DNA of 64,000 nt from an uncultured Lachnospiraceae bacterium. GTDB lineage: Bacteria > Bacillota > Clostridia > Lachnospirales > Lachnospiraceae. The position numbers and the translations under genes are program-made. The number at the start of each line of letters is the position of its first letter. The stretch's first letter is position 1. Positions 27,078-34,869 of the stretch are shown piece by piece. Location of the stretch: positions 179,235 to 243,234 of the forward strand of contig CAKSBC010000001.1 of the NCBI GenBank assembly GCA_934438085.1, given 5' to 3'. The notes under the pieces were generated by a model. It worked only from the letters and a program-made list of their open reading frames with translations. It searched no databases and had not been told where the DNA came from.

Positions 27078-27205
27078 ACGGCATGGGTGATAAAATCCTC
27101 TCAAAAAATACCACAGGTGATAATATCCCCACAAAAAAATGACATAGATGGTAAAAAGCCATCAAAATAAATGACATAGGTGTAAAATCGCATGAAAAAG
27201 ACACA
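27078..27205. repeat. Four tandem degenerate ~31-bp repeats upstream of the metal ATPase
   Basis: The cores GGTGATAAAATCC, GGTGATAATATCC, GATGGTAAAAAGCC and GGTGTAAAATCGC start at 27086, 27116, 27147 and 27179, giving a 30-32 bp period. Each is followed by an A-rich CAAAAAAATGACA-type spacer, and most units show partial dyad symmetry. The array lies between the ATPase promoter and the terminator of the upstream operon. Confidence 0.6.
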
Positions 27206-27225
27206 GCCAATTAAATGACTGTGCC
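27195..27225 (-). terminator. Terminator of the cyclodeaminase/dehydratase operon
   Basis: On the minus strand GGCACAG and CTGTGTC form a 7-bp stem (one wobble) with a 12-nt loop, then TTTTTC. Confidence 0.7.
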
Positions 27226-27252
27226 TCGTTTAATAAATTCAGAATTCAAGCC

Positions 27253-28248
27253 TTATGCATTAAAATCAAAGTATGAGCCTATACCGGCTTTGAGTGCATT
27301 TTCATAAATAGCCTTTGCCATGGCAAGATCCTGTACACCCATTCCGACAGTATCGTAAACAGTGATTTCCTCATCATTCTCGCGGCCCTTCTTTGTGCCC
27401 ATGATGATTTCTCCGATTTCTGCATAAATGTCGTCCTTTGTAATGACTCCGTCTTTAATTGCATTGTAAGTATCTCCGCAGCTTGATGCCGCCTCAATGC
27501 TGTCATTTACGATCTTTGTGCCATCAAAGCAGTTGGTGTAAAGCTCCTGCTTGCCGACAGTATCTGTGCCTATCTCGGTTATGTGAGTGCCCGGCTTAAG
27601 CCATTCCTTATTGATAGCAGCTCCCTTTCTGGCAAGCGTAACGCAAACAATAATGTCTGCCTTTCTTGCACCTTCCTCAGGAGTCTCACAGCCGTGGAAA
27701 ATAAGCTCAGGGAATTCCTTGGACATCTCAGCTATAAATGCATCATTCTCACCATCAAGCCATCCGAAGCAGTAAACCTCCTTCAGCTTTCTTACACGCA
27801 TTGTAGCTCTTAAAGCAGCTTTACCGATACGTCCGGTACCGAATGCAAAATAAACCTCTGCATCCTTTCTTGCAAGATAATTATTGGCTATAGCGGCACC
27901 TGCTGCTGTACGAAGGTTTCTTATATAGTTAGCCTCCATGACACATGATAAAAGTCCGGTTTCTGCATCATACAGATATACCATGTTAAGATTGGTCGGA
28001 AGTCCTTTTGCGGCATTGCCGTCAAATCCGCCGCCTGACGACTTCATGGAGAATAAGCCCGCACTTTCATCAAGACAGGTCTTAAAATCATAGCCTGTAT
28101 GTGTTCCCGGCTTTATAAGGTTTTGTATAGGCGGCTGTACTACATTTCCGCTGTTAAACGAAACATATCCCTGCTTTACAGACTCATATATTTCATCAAG
28201 ATCTATAAGTTTTCCAACATCTGAGTTATTTAAAAGTAATGTCTGCAT
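27253..28248 (-). CDS. Ornithine cyclodeaminase/mu-crystallin family protein, copy 2
   Basis: This 331-residue protein has the family's substrate-binding half and a Rossmann domain with FGTGRIGKAALRATMR and ADIIVCVTLARKG, plus a conserved ITEIGTD. Members include ornithine cyclodeaminase, alanine dehydrogenase, ketimine reductases and EutC; the activity cannot be fixed by sequence. The ATG at 28248 has AGAGG 9 nt before it. The gene follows the dehydratase gene almost directly and is closely related to copy 1 at 29487, evidently a duplication. Confidence 0.85.
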   Translation of the reverse strand: MQTLLLNNSDVGKLIDLDEIYESVKQGYVSFNSGNVVQPPIQNLIKPGTHTGYDFKTCLDESAGLFSMKSSGGGFDGNAAKGLPTNLNMVYLYDAETGLLSCVMEANYIRNLRTAAGAAIANNYLARKDAEVYFAFGTGRIGKAALRATMRVRKLKEVYCFGWLDGENDAFIAEMSKEFPELIFHGCETPEEGARKADIIVCVTLARKGAAINKEWLKPGTHITEIGTDTVGKQELYTNCFDGTKIVNDSIEAASSCGDTYNAIKDGVITKDDIYAEIGEIIMGTKKGRENDEEITVYDTVGMGVQDLAMAKAIYENALKAGIGSYFDFNA

Positions 28249-28265
28249 TTTTATTTCCTCTTTTA

Positions 28266-29267
28266 TCAATCTTCAGGTTCAACCTCTTCATCCTTATAGA
28301 ATTTTCCTATAAGGTCAATGTCATAGTTGCCGGATGTAAGCACACAGGCAACATTTTCATCAGCCTCTGTCTTGATTTTTCCCTCAAGAAGTGCCGCAAC
28401 AACTACTGCCGAGGTTGGCTCTGCAACAAGATGTGCATACTTTCCTATAATCTTCACAGCCTCTGCAATATGATTTTCTGAAACTATAACGATCTCATCT
28501 ACATATTTATCAATGATCGGATAAGGATTTTCTGTAGGATATGAGCATCCTATTCCGTCAGCAAGTGAAGGCTGCGATGTCATTCTCGTAGGACGTCCGT
28601 TAAGTCTGCTGAGATAATAACCGCAGGAAGCTGCGACCTGAACGCCTATTACTCTTACCTTAGGATTGCTTTCCTTTATTGCAGTTGCAATTCCTGACAT
28701 CAGTCCGCCGCCTCCGATAGGCACTATAACCGTATTGATCTCAGGCATATCCTCAAGTATCTCAAGTCCTATCGTTCCCTGACCTGCCATAACAGAATAA
28801 TCATCAAAGCCGTGAACAAGTGTATATCCATGCTCCTTTATCTCATCGGCAACCTTTTTAACTCTGGACTGATAGTCTCTGTCCCACAATATGCAGGTTC
28901 CGCCACGTCTCTCACAGTTTTCGATTTTACCCTTTGGTGTATCTCTCGGCATAACTGCATAGGCATTAATACCGAACATCTTTCCTACATATGCACAGGC
29001 TGCCGCATGATTGCCGGAAGAGCTGAAAATGATTCCTTTTTTTCTCTCCTCTTCGCTCAGCATAAGGACCTTATTAAAAGCGCCTCTCGCTTTAAATGCA
29101 CCTGTCACCTGCAGCATTTCAGGCTTAAGATAAACCTTGCAGCCAAGCAGCTCGTCCATATCTGCTTCTCTTAAAAGCGGTGTTCTGGTTACATATGGTT
29201 TGATCCTTGCTGCTGCATCCTTTATGTCCTGTAAAGTGAGCGGATTTTTTTTAACGTTCTCTGACAT
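28266..29267 (-). CDS. Threonine/serine dehydratase-like PLP enzyme
   Basis: The 333-residue enzyme is a fold type II PLP protein. The Schiff-base Lys lies in TGAFKARGAFN near residue 62, SSSGNHAAACAY binds substrate, and the phosphate cup is IVPIGGGGLMSGIA. The catalytic domain is full length, and there is no C-terminal ACT domain, as in catabolic dehydratases and EutB-like proteins. Flanked by two cyclodeaminase paralogues, it probably acts on a hydroxy-amino acid whose imine or keto product is handled by them. GGGGGAG lies 7 nt before the start. Confidence 0.85.
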   Translation of the reverse strand: MSENVKKNPLTLQDIKDAAARIKPYVTRTPLLREADMDELLGCKVYLKPEMLQVTGAFKARGAFNKVLMLSEEERKKGIIFSSSGNHAAACAYVGKMFGINAYAVMPRDTPKGKIENCERRGGTCILWDRDYQSRVKKVADEIKEHGYTLVHGFDDYSVMAGQGTIGLEILEDMPEINTVIVPIGGGGLMSGIATAIKESNPKVRVIGVQVAASCGYYLSRLNGRPTRMTSQPSLADGIGCSYPTENPYPIIDKYVDEIVIVSENHIAEAVKIIGKYAHLVAEPTSAVVVAALLEGKIKTEADENVACVLTSGNYDIDLIGKFYKDEEVEPED

Positions 29268-29341
29268 AACAAAGCTCCCCCATAATTAAAATGTTAATGT
29301 TACATTATTCAGACCTTAACGCCTTGTCTTTAACTGTCATT

Positions 29342-29418
29342 AGTATAATTCACTTATAAATCAGGTGCTACAGACAAAGATTTATGGTTAAGATATAACA
29401 GATCGTTATATCTTAACC
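29342..29418 (-). promoter_or_regulatory. Perfect 14-bp inverted repeat upstream of a candidate -10
   Basis: GGTTAAGATATAAC and GTTATATCTTAACC form an exact inverted repeat (29386-29399 and 29405-29418) around 5 nt. A TATACT on the minus strand at 29342-29347 would start the dehydratase transcript near 29335, so the repeat centres about -67, the usual LysR activation site position. Confidence 0.55.
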
Positions 29419-29428
29419 GTCTGATGTA

Positions 29429-29464
29429 AAAATGCCTCTGACTGCAAGCAATCCGAGGCATTTT
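29429..29464 (-). terminator. Terminator of cyclodeaminase copy 1
   Basis: AATGCCTC and GAGGCATT pair over 8 bp with a 16-nt loop; TTTTTAC follows on the minus strand. Confidence 0.75.
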
Positions 29465-29486
29465 CATATCATCCGCTTTTATTCTA

Positions 29487-30479
29487 TCATATGAACTCAA
29501 ATTCAGTACCAAGTCCGGCTTTGAGTGCTTTTTTGTATATGCATACTCCCATTGCAAGGTCTTGTATTCCCATTCCTACTGTGTCATATACTGTGATTTC
29601 TTCGTCGTTTTCTCTTCCTGCTTTTTGTCCGGTGATTATTTCTCCGATTTCTCCGTAGATATCATCCTTTGTAATAACTCCGGCTTCGATTGCATTGTGT
29701 GTATCTCCGAACTGTGATGCCGCTTCTATGCTGTCATTTACTATTTTTGTGCCGTCAAAGCAGTTTGGATCAAGCTCCTGCTTACCCACAGCATCTGTTC
29801 CAATCTCTGTGATGTGTGTGCCAGGCTTAAGCCATTCTTTCTTAATAATAGGGCCTTTTCTTGCAAGTGTTACTGATACTATGATATCAGCCTTTCTTGC
29901 TCCTTCCTCAGGTGTCTCGCAGCCATAGAATTTAACATCCGGATATTCCTTTGACATTTCTGATATAAATGCTTCATTATCCCCATCGAGCCATCCGAAG
30001 CAATAAACTTCCTTGATGTCTCTGATGCGCATTGTTGCTCTTAATGATGCCTTTCCGATACGTCCTGTACCGTATGCAAAGTATACAGATGCATCCTTTC
30101 TCGCAAGGTAATTATTTGCAATTGCCGCACTTGCCGCCGTGCGAAGATTTCTAATATAATTAGCTTCCATGATGCATGAGCATGCACTTGTCTCTGCATC
30201 AAAAAGATAAACTAAATTAAATCCAGGCAGCTGACCGATCTTAACATTGTCATCAAATCCGCCGGAGGATGATTTCATTGAGAAAAATCCCGAGCCCATA
30301 TCAAGACAGGTTTTAAAATCAAATGTTGCATGTGAGTCAGGCTTATTAAGATGCTGAATGCCCGGCTGAATAACCAGTCCGTTGTTATATGAAGCATATC
30401 CGTCCTTGACAGCGTCGTATATTTCATCAAGGTCAACCAGCTGTCCTACTTCTGCATTGTTTAAAAGCAGCGTTTTCAT
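29487..30479 (-). CDS. Ornithine cyclodeaminase/mu-crystallin family protein, copy 1
   Basis: This 330-residue protein aligns along its whole length with copy 2, for example YGTGRIGKASLRATMR against FGTGRIGKAALRATMR and identical CFGWLDG and ITEIGTD stretches. It should be an NAD(P)-dependent cyclodeaminase, amino-acid dehydrogenase or ketimine reductase. The ATG at 30479 has a GGGGGA ribosome site. It is separated from the dehydratase by its own terminator, so it may be expressed separately. The LysR gene is divergent from it. Confidence 0.85.
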   Translation of the reverse strand: MKTLLLNNAEVGQLVDLDEIYDAVKDGYASYNNGLVIQPGIQHLNKPDSHATFDFKTCLDMGSGFFSMKSSSGGFDDNVKIGQLPGFNLVYLFDAETSACSCIMEANYIRNLRTAASAAIANNYLARKDASVYFAYGTGRIGKASLRATMRIRDIKEVYCFGWLDGDNEAFISEMSKEYPDVKFYGCETPEEGARKADIIVSVTLARKGPIIKKEWLKPGTHITEIGTDAVGKQELDPNCFDGTKIVNDSIEAASQFGDTHNAIEAGVITKDDIYGEIGEIITGQKAGRENDEEITVYDTVGMGIQDLAMGVCIYKKALKAGLGTEFEFI

Positions 30480-30716
30480 TCTTATCCCCCTTTTTTTCAT
30501 CAGCCGTGTCCGCCAAGGGCACAGCAGTTTTATCCGGATCCATCATTGTTAATATCCCTATTTTTTATTATCCGTATAAAACGTTTAGCAGTTAAACACA
30601 TAATACAATACATTTCTTATTTTTCATAGTCCAAAAATAATAAGTTCAAGTATTTTCCCCAAACAATATTTGCGTCATTATGCTATATTAGTTTTAATAC
30701 TGAGTTTTTGAGGTAA

Positions 30717-31646
30717 ATGATGATAGAACTTAAACAGCTACAATTTTTTACGGCATGTGTGGAGGAAGGCAGCTTCAGCAGAGCTGCCGAGATGCTCTAT
30801 ACCTCTCAGCCGAATGTAAGCAAGGTTATCAATGAGCTTGAAAAAGAAATAGGTATTAAGCTGTTTGAACGAGGCGGCCGCGGTGTTGAGCCTACCGAGG
30901 ATGGCCGAAATCTCTATCAGTATGCTTATGAGATGATAAAAAAAGAACGAAGCATATCCAACCTCATCAAGAGTAAAAATAAGGATATGCTCCGTGTATG
31001 CTTTAACCACAGCCGTTCACTCGCTCAGGTTCTGGCAGATTATTATGATTATAAATGCGGCAACGTTTATATTAACATGCGTGAAGGCGACACAGATTTT
31101 GTTATGAATGATGTCCAGCATTTCAAAAGTGATATCGGCATGACCTTTATAATCGAAAAGCAGCTTCCTGCGTTTCAATATGCTTTGAGCCGTTCCGGTC
31201 TTGAAATGGAGATCATCAGAGAGGATCTGGCTCAGATAAGTATCGGTGAAAAGAATCATCTGAGCCGCATAAGAAGTATACGACTTGATAAATTGATTGA
31301 TGAAAGCTTCGTAAGACATAGTGATGATTACTTTTCTCTTGAAAACGGCATCTGTATGCTTGAGCCAAGACTTAAGCCTGCCATTGATAACGCAATCGTG
31401 TCCAACAGCGTCCAGTTTGTCATAAATATGCTTACCGATGCCGGAAAATGCAATATCAGTGTTCCTACATTTTATAAAACCAAGCTTGCCTCCGGTGTCA
31501 GCCAGGTCAAGATCGATCCCCCTGTTAAGGTGTATCTTGTATGCATTTACAGATATAAGCCTGCCGACTTTGCTCTGGATTTTTTGAATTTTATAAAATC
31601 CCAGAGTCAGGCTCCGACCTATATGGATCCTGCTGAAAATATCTAA
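30717..31646 (+). CDS. LysR-family transcriptional regulator
   Basis: The 309-residue protein has the N-terminal LysR winged helix (ELKQLQFFTACVEEGSFSRAAEMLYTSQPNVSKVINELE), split here as residues 3-41, and a C-terminal periplasmic-binding-like effector domain. It is transcribed divergently from cyclodeaminase copy 1, the usual arrangement for a LysR regulator and its targets. The intergenic 30480-30716 is AT-rich with no palindrome comparable to the one at 29386. The effector is unknown. Confidence 0.87.
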   Translation: MMIELKQLQFFTACVEEGSFSRAAEMLYTSQPNVSKVINELEKEIGIKLFERGGRGVEPTEDGRNLYQYAYEMIKKERSISNLIKSKNKDMLRVCFNHSRSLAQVLADYYDYKCGNVYINMREGDTDFVMNDVQHFKSDIGMTFIIEKQLPAFQYALSRSGLEMEIIREDLAQISIGEKNHLSRIRSIRLDKLIDESFVRHSDDYFSLENGICMLEPRLKPAIDNAIVSNSVQFVINMLTDAGKCNISVPTFYKTKLASGVSQVKIDPPVKVYLVCIYRYKPADFALDFLNFIKSQSQAPTYMDPAENI

Positions 31647-31655
31647 GCACACACA

Positions 31656-31681
31656 AAAGCGGCTCCCTTAGGAACCGCTTT
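31656..31681. terminator. Bidirectional terminator between LysR gene and tRNA cluster
   Basis: AAAGCGGCTCC and GGAACCGCTTT pair with one mismatch around CTTA. TTTTGTG follows on the minus strand (tRNA side); the plus side has a short T-run. Confidence 0.7.
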
Positions 31682-31696
31682 AAAAACAAATATGGA

Positions 31697-31782
31697 TGCC
31701 GGAGACCGGGGTCGAACCGGCACGAGTATCACTACTCACGGGATTTTAAGTCCCGGGCGTCTGCCAATTCCGCCACTCCGGC
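31697..31782 (-). tRNA. tRNA-Leu (anticodon TAA)
   Basis: An 86-nt class II tRNA cloverleaf. The acceptor GCCGGAG pairs with CTCCGGC, the anticodon loop is ACTTAAAAT, a long variable arm (GTGAGTAGTGATACTC) is present and the T loop is GGTTCGACCC. CCA is not encoded. Confidence 0.95.
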
Positions 31783-31797
31783 ATATAAATAAAAAAA

Positions 31798-31871
31798 TGG
31801 TTCCTCGGGGACTCGAACCCAGGACCGACCGGTTATGAGCCGGTTGCTCTAACCAACTGAGCTAAGGAACC
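31798..31871 (-). tRNA. tRNA with CAT anticodon (Met, possibly Ile2)
   Basis: A 74-nt cloverleaf with acceptor GGTTCCT/AGGAACC, D arm TAGCTCAGTTGGTTAGAGC and anticodon loop CTCATAA. CAT occurs in elongator Met, initiator and lysidine-modified Ile2 tRNAs. The start does not look like an initiator; Met versus Ile2 is unresolved. Confidence 0.9.
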
Positions 31872-31905
31872 GTATAGTGTAAATGCAATCTTTATATTAG
31901 AAAAA

Positions 31906-31978
31906 AGCCGATAGGGGGACTCGAACCCTCAACCTGCTGATTACAAATCAGCTGCTCTGCCAATTGAGCCATATCGGC
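31906..31978 (-). tRNA. tRNA-Thr (anticodon TGT)
   Basis: A 73-nt cloverleaf with acceptor GCCGATA/TATCGGC, anticodon loop TTTGTAA and T arm GAGGGTTCGAGTCCCC. It is the first gene of the three-tRNA transcript. Confidence 0.95.
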
Positions 31979-32012
31979 TTAAGTGTTTGCTGTGCTTCCT
32001 GACAGCTTCTAA

Positions 32013-32041
32013 AGTATACTAAACCACAACCGGATTGTCAA
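32013..32041 (-). promoter_or_regulatory. Consensus promoter of the tRNA cluster
   Basis: TTGACA (32036-32041) and TATACT (32013-32018) are 17 bp apart on the minus strand, about 35 bp before tRNA-Thr. Confidence 0.85.
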
Positions 32042-32118
32042 CATTTTATTTCAACTTTTTTTAATTTTTTTGAGGAACTTTTTGAGGAGTTTTTTTGACT
32101 GTTTTTTTCTAAAAAGTA

Positions 32119-32160
32119 TTGACACCGATGTATCGGTGTGATAAATTGGTACTACCAATT
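32119..32160 (+). promoter_or_regulatory. GntR-gene promoter with two perfect operators
   Basis: TTGACA (32119-32124) and TAAATT (32142-32147) are 17 bp apart. Between them lies ACACCGAT-GT-ATCGGTGT (32122-32139); over the -10 and start lies AATTGGTA-C-TACCAATT (32144-32160). The second matches the TGGT-N3-ACCA pattern bound by FadR-type GntR proteins. Confidence 0.75.
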
Positions 32161-32167
32161 GAAAATA

Positions 32168-32240
32168 CCGTAACCCCTCTTACGGAAGGGAATGCCGCAT
32201 ACATGGTTTGTTCTGCTTAACCGTTATGCGGCATTTCTTT
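32168..32240 (+). promoter_or_regulatory. Leader hairpins before the GntR gene (possible attenuator)
   Basis: CCGTAA/TTACGG forms a small hairpin at 32168-32185. ATGCCGCAT/ATGCGGCAT forms a 9-bp stem (32192-32200, 32226-32234) followed by TTTCTTT, a terminator-like shape inside the 5' leader. The loop contains a five-codon ATG...TAA frame. Confidence 0.5.
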
Positions 32241-32264
32241 ATACAAATCAGACAGGGAATATAT

Positions 32265-32960
32265 ATGGACGAGAACATACGTGAATATCAAAAGGCTGTC
32301 CGCTTCCTCTGCGATGAGATACGCGGCGGAAGCATTAATGTAGGTGACAGGATCCCTACAGAAAGGTCTATTGCGCAGGAACTCAATATCAGCCGCAACT
32401 CCACAAGAGAGGCTATCCGCAGTCTTGAAAATATGGGTATCATAGAAAGTCACCGCGGCTCCGGTAATTATTATACCGGTAATGTATCAAAGCATCTTAC
32501 CGAGATGATAAATACCCTGCTTTCGATCAAGCACATATCATATATCGATATAAGTAATTTTAGACGAATTATGGATAAGTCGGTATGCATGACAATAATT
32601 AACAGTGACAGCTTTGATCTTTCAACAGCCTACGAAATACTTGACCGTGTTCCTTCTTCTCTTGATGATGAAATTAAAAATGATACTGATTTTCATTTTC
32701 AGCTCAATCTGGCGTGCGGAAACAAGCTATGGTCAGAGCTTATGTCTGCAATAGTCTATGTTTACGAAAATCTTATCAGACTTATTCTTGAGAATTCTGA
32801 CACAGAAAACCGAGCTGAATTTCAGGATATTCACAGATGCATTCTTGATTCGATTTCAAAAAAGGATTGGGAAGCATGTGAAAAAGCAATTGACAGACAC
32901 TACGATGCCGTAAAAAAGGAATTGCTTACTCTTTCCTCTCAGAATGAAAATATTCAATAG
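32265..32960 (+). CDS. GntR-family regulator, FadR/FCD subfamily
   Basis: From the ATG at 32265 (AGGGAA upstream) the protein is 231 residues. Residues 5-75 are a GntR winged helix (RIPTERSIAQELNISRNSTR, then RGSGNYY). The helical C-terminal FCD domain carries the Asp and His residues that usually bind a metal and acidic ligand (DFHFQL, DIHRCIL, DRHYDAV). FCD regulators often sense hydroxy acids or sugar acids. Two palindromes in its promoter suggest autorepression. The next gene downstream is a convergent DMT transporter. Confidence 0.87.
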   Translation: MDENIREYQKAVRFLCDEIRGGSINVGDRIPTERSIAQELNISRNSTREAIRSLENMGIIESHRGSGNYYTGNVSKHLTEMINTLLSIKHISYIDISNFRRIMDKSVCMTIINSDSFDLSTAYEILDRVPSSLDDEIKNDTDFHFQLNLACGNKLWSELMSAIVYVYENLIRLILENSDTENRAEFQDIHRCILDSISKKDWEACEKAIDRHYDAVKKELLTLSSQNENIQ

Positions 32961-32970
32961 CATATATTTA

Positions 32971-33012
32971 AAGCCGAGCTGTTTTTTATCACAGCCCGGC
33001 CTTTTTCTTTTT
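32971..33012 (+). terminator. Terminator after the GntR gene
   Basis: GCCGAGCTGT and ACAGCCCGGC pair with one mismatch around TTTTTATC, followed by CTTTTTCTTTTT. Confidence 0.85.
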
Positions 33013-33037
33013 CCTTATCCGATCACTCAGTTTCTGA

Positions 33038-33964
33038 TCATTCAGTTTTCTTTCCGAAATTAATATTGAGAATAAATACTATGCTTAATATCATTGCTGA
33101 ACCTATGATATCCACAACAGTAACCTCTGTTTTTAACCAAAAATATGAAAATACTGTTGCTGCCACAGGCTCTATAGTTCCTATCATGCTTGCCTTTATC
33201 GGTCCGCACATAGTTACTCCCATGATATACATGGTATAAGCAAAGGTAGTGCCGAGTATAACGACACCAAATATCGGAAGTATCATACTGCTGTCAATAA
33301 CAACAGCCTGTCTGAAATTACCGCTTAACAGTCCGAACACTATTCCGCCTATAAGGAGTGCATAGCCAACCACAGGTATATTTCCGTATTTTACGGTAAG
33401 ATCTCCGGCAGTCATGGAATAAAGCACGATTCCGACTGCTGACATAAGTCCCCAGAACAGTCCCTTAGGCGATAATGCCAACGAACCCGGGTCTCCTTTT
33501 GTCGCAACAAGGAATGTGCCTCCTAAGGCCAATGCAACGCATAAAAGCTGTTTTTTTGTCGGAAGCTTTTTTGTCTGTATACATACTACAAATACGATAA
33601 TCGCCGGGCTAACCTCCTGCAATACCGTTGCAGTTCCGGCACTAGAATAATAAATCGCTGTAAGATATGAATACTGGCTTACTAAAAATCCGCAGAATGT
33701 AAATATTATCAGCCTTAAGGCATCCTTTTTATTCTTCCATATCTCTGTAAGGCTCTTATTTTTCGTCAATATACAATAAGCTAACAGTATTATTCCGGAA
33801 ACTGTCATTCTCACCATGACCATCCAACCGGACTGTATTCCTTTTTCACTGAATAAAAACTGTCCGCAGGTTCCCGAAAGTCCCCATAATGTACAACCGA
33901 TTATCAGTATTATCGATCCAAGCTTATCCTTTTTTGCATTCTCTGTTTTATTCATTCCGGACAT
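33038..33964 (-). CDS. EamA/DMT-family transporter
   Basis: The 308-residue protein has ten hydrophobic helices arranged as two EamA repeats. The first repeat contains GCTLWGLSGTCGQFLF and TVLQEVSPAIIVFVV; the second ends EPVAATVFSYFWLKTEVT, the classical EamA ending. Members export or import amino acids, nucleotide sugars or other metabolites; the substrate is unknown. ATG at 33964 is used, with GAGGAG upstream. It is monocistronic. Confidence 0.87.
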   Translation of the reverse strand: MSGMNKTENAKKDKLGSIILIIGCTLWGLSGTCGQFLFSEKGIQSGWMVMVRMTVSGIILLAYCILTKNKSLTEIWKNKKDALRLIIFTFCGFLVSQYSYLTAIYYSSAGTATVLQEVSPAIIVFVVCIQTKKLPTKKQLLCVALALGGTFLVATKGDPGSLALSPKGLFWGLMSAVGIVLYSMTAGDLTVKYGNIPVVGYALLIGGIVFGLLSGNFRQAVVIDSSMILPIFGVVILGTTFAYTMYIMGVTMCGPIKASMIGTIEPVAATVFSYFWLKTEVTVVDIIGSAMILSIVFILNINFGKKTE

Positions 33965-34057
33965 CACTGTTCTCCTCTTCTGAAAGTCAGCATGTCGATG
34001 ATATCACACCTTAAGGGGCATTTACAAGCCAATAAACTGTTTAGAGTTTTTTCTATA

Positions 34058-34085
34058 CAAAAAGCGGCAGGTGCATTCTGCCGCT
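34058..34085 (-). terminator. Terminator after the cytidylate kinase-like gene
   Basis: AGCGGCAG and CTGCCGCT form an 8-bp stem around 7 nt, with TTTTTGT following on the minus strand. Confidence 0.8.
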
Positions 34086-34125
34086 CATAATAACTTTTCT
34101 TATATAAACTTATCCTTCTATAAAA

Positions 34126-34716
34126 TTATCCTTCGTTAAAGATATTTTTAAGTATCTCTACGCAATTATCCTCTCCTACTGTTCCCGAATCAAGGCATAC
34201 ATGATAATTGAGAGCATCTCCGAAGGTCATATCTGTATAGATCTGATAGTAAGCCGCTCTGTGCTTATCCTTGTCCTTAAGACGTTTCTCAGGATCAATA
34301 TCACTCTCTCCGTACATCTTAACTATACGCTCTGCACGATATTTATTATCAGCATGGACAAACACCTTAAGAACATCATCTCTGTCTCCGAGCAGATAGT
34401 CTGCACAGCGTCCTACTATAACGCAGCTTTCCTTGTCTGCAAGCTCCTTGATATAGTTACTCTGTATCTGCCAGATCCTTTCTTCATTAGTAGGTCCGCT
34501 ATATGACCAACGATTCATCATAGTGCCAAATATTCCGTTCGGTACATATTCGCTCTTCTCTGAGATATACTTTTTGTCAAAGCCGCTTTCCTCGGCGATC
34601 TGGTCTATGATCTCACGGTCATAGCATTTGATCCCGAGCTCATCCGCAAGCTTTTTTCCGATTGTACGTCCGCCGCTTCCGAACTGTCTGCTTATGGTAA
34701 TGATTCTGTAGCTCAT
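34126..34716 (-). CDS. Cytidylate kinase-like P-loop protein
   Basis: The 196-residue protein starts ITISRQFGSGGRTIGKKLA, a glycine-rich loop of the cytidylate kinase-like family (PF13189-type), followed by CYDREIIDQIAEESG, CVIVGRCADYLL and VFVHADNKYRAERI. Members are widespread in Clostridia and mostly uncharacterised; some are fused to transporters or regulators. True CMP kinase activity is not assured, because the P-loop SRQFGSGG differs from the standard GxxGxGKS. It is a single gene with a GAGG ribosome site. Confidence 0.8.
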   Translation of the reverse strand: MSYRIITISRQFGSGGRTIGKKLADELGIKCYDREIIDQIAEESGFDKKYISEKSEYVPNGIFGTMMNRWSYSGPTNEERIWQIQSNYIKELADKESCVIVGRCADYLLGDRDDVLKVFVHADNKYRAERIVKMYGESDIDPEKRLKDKDKHRAAYYQIYTDMTFGDALNYHVCLDSGTVGEDNCVEILKNIFNEG

Positions 34717-34869
34717 ATAAATGCCTCACTATATCATTTATTTCATCAAAGCATAAAACCAAAATGCTTTAATGATTAATTATATTGTACACTTTTTTGG
34801 CGAAAAATGCATTCTTTTTCCGCAATTTGCATAAATTCCTTGATAAAGCACTTTTCACATTATCAGTGT

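Noticed and set aside
26919..27134. 71-residue minus-strand open frame over the ATPase start and the repeat array
   Set aside because: Its aromatic-rich sequence simply reads the tandem repeats, and it overlaps the ATPase start in another frame without a ribosome site.
27078..27205. Possible CRISPR array
   Set aside because: The repeats are contiguous and degenerate with no unique spacers and no cas genes; they are a tandem repeat array.
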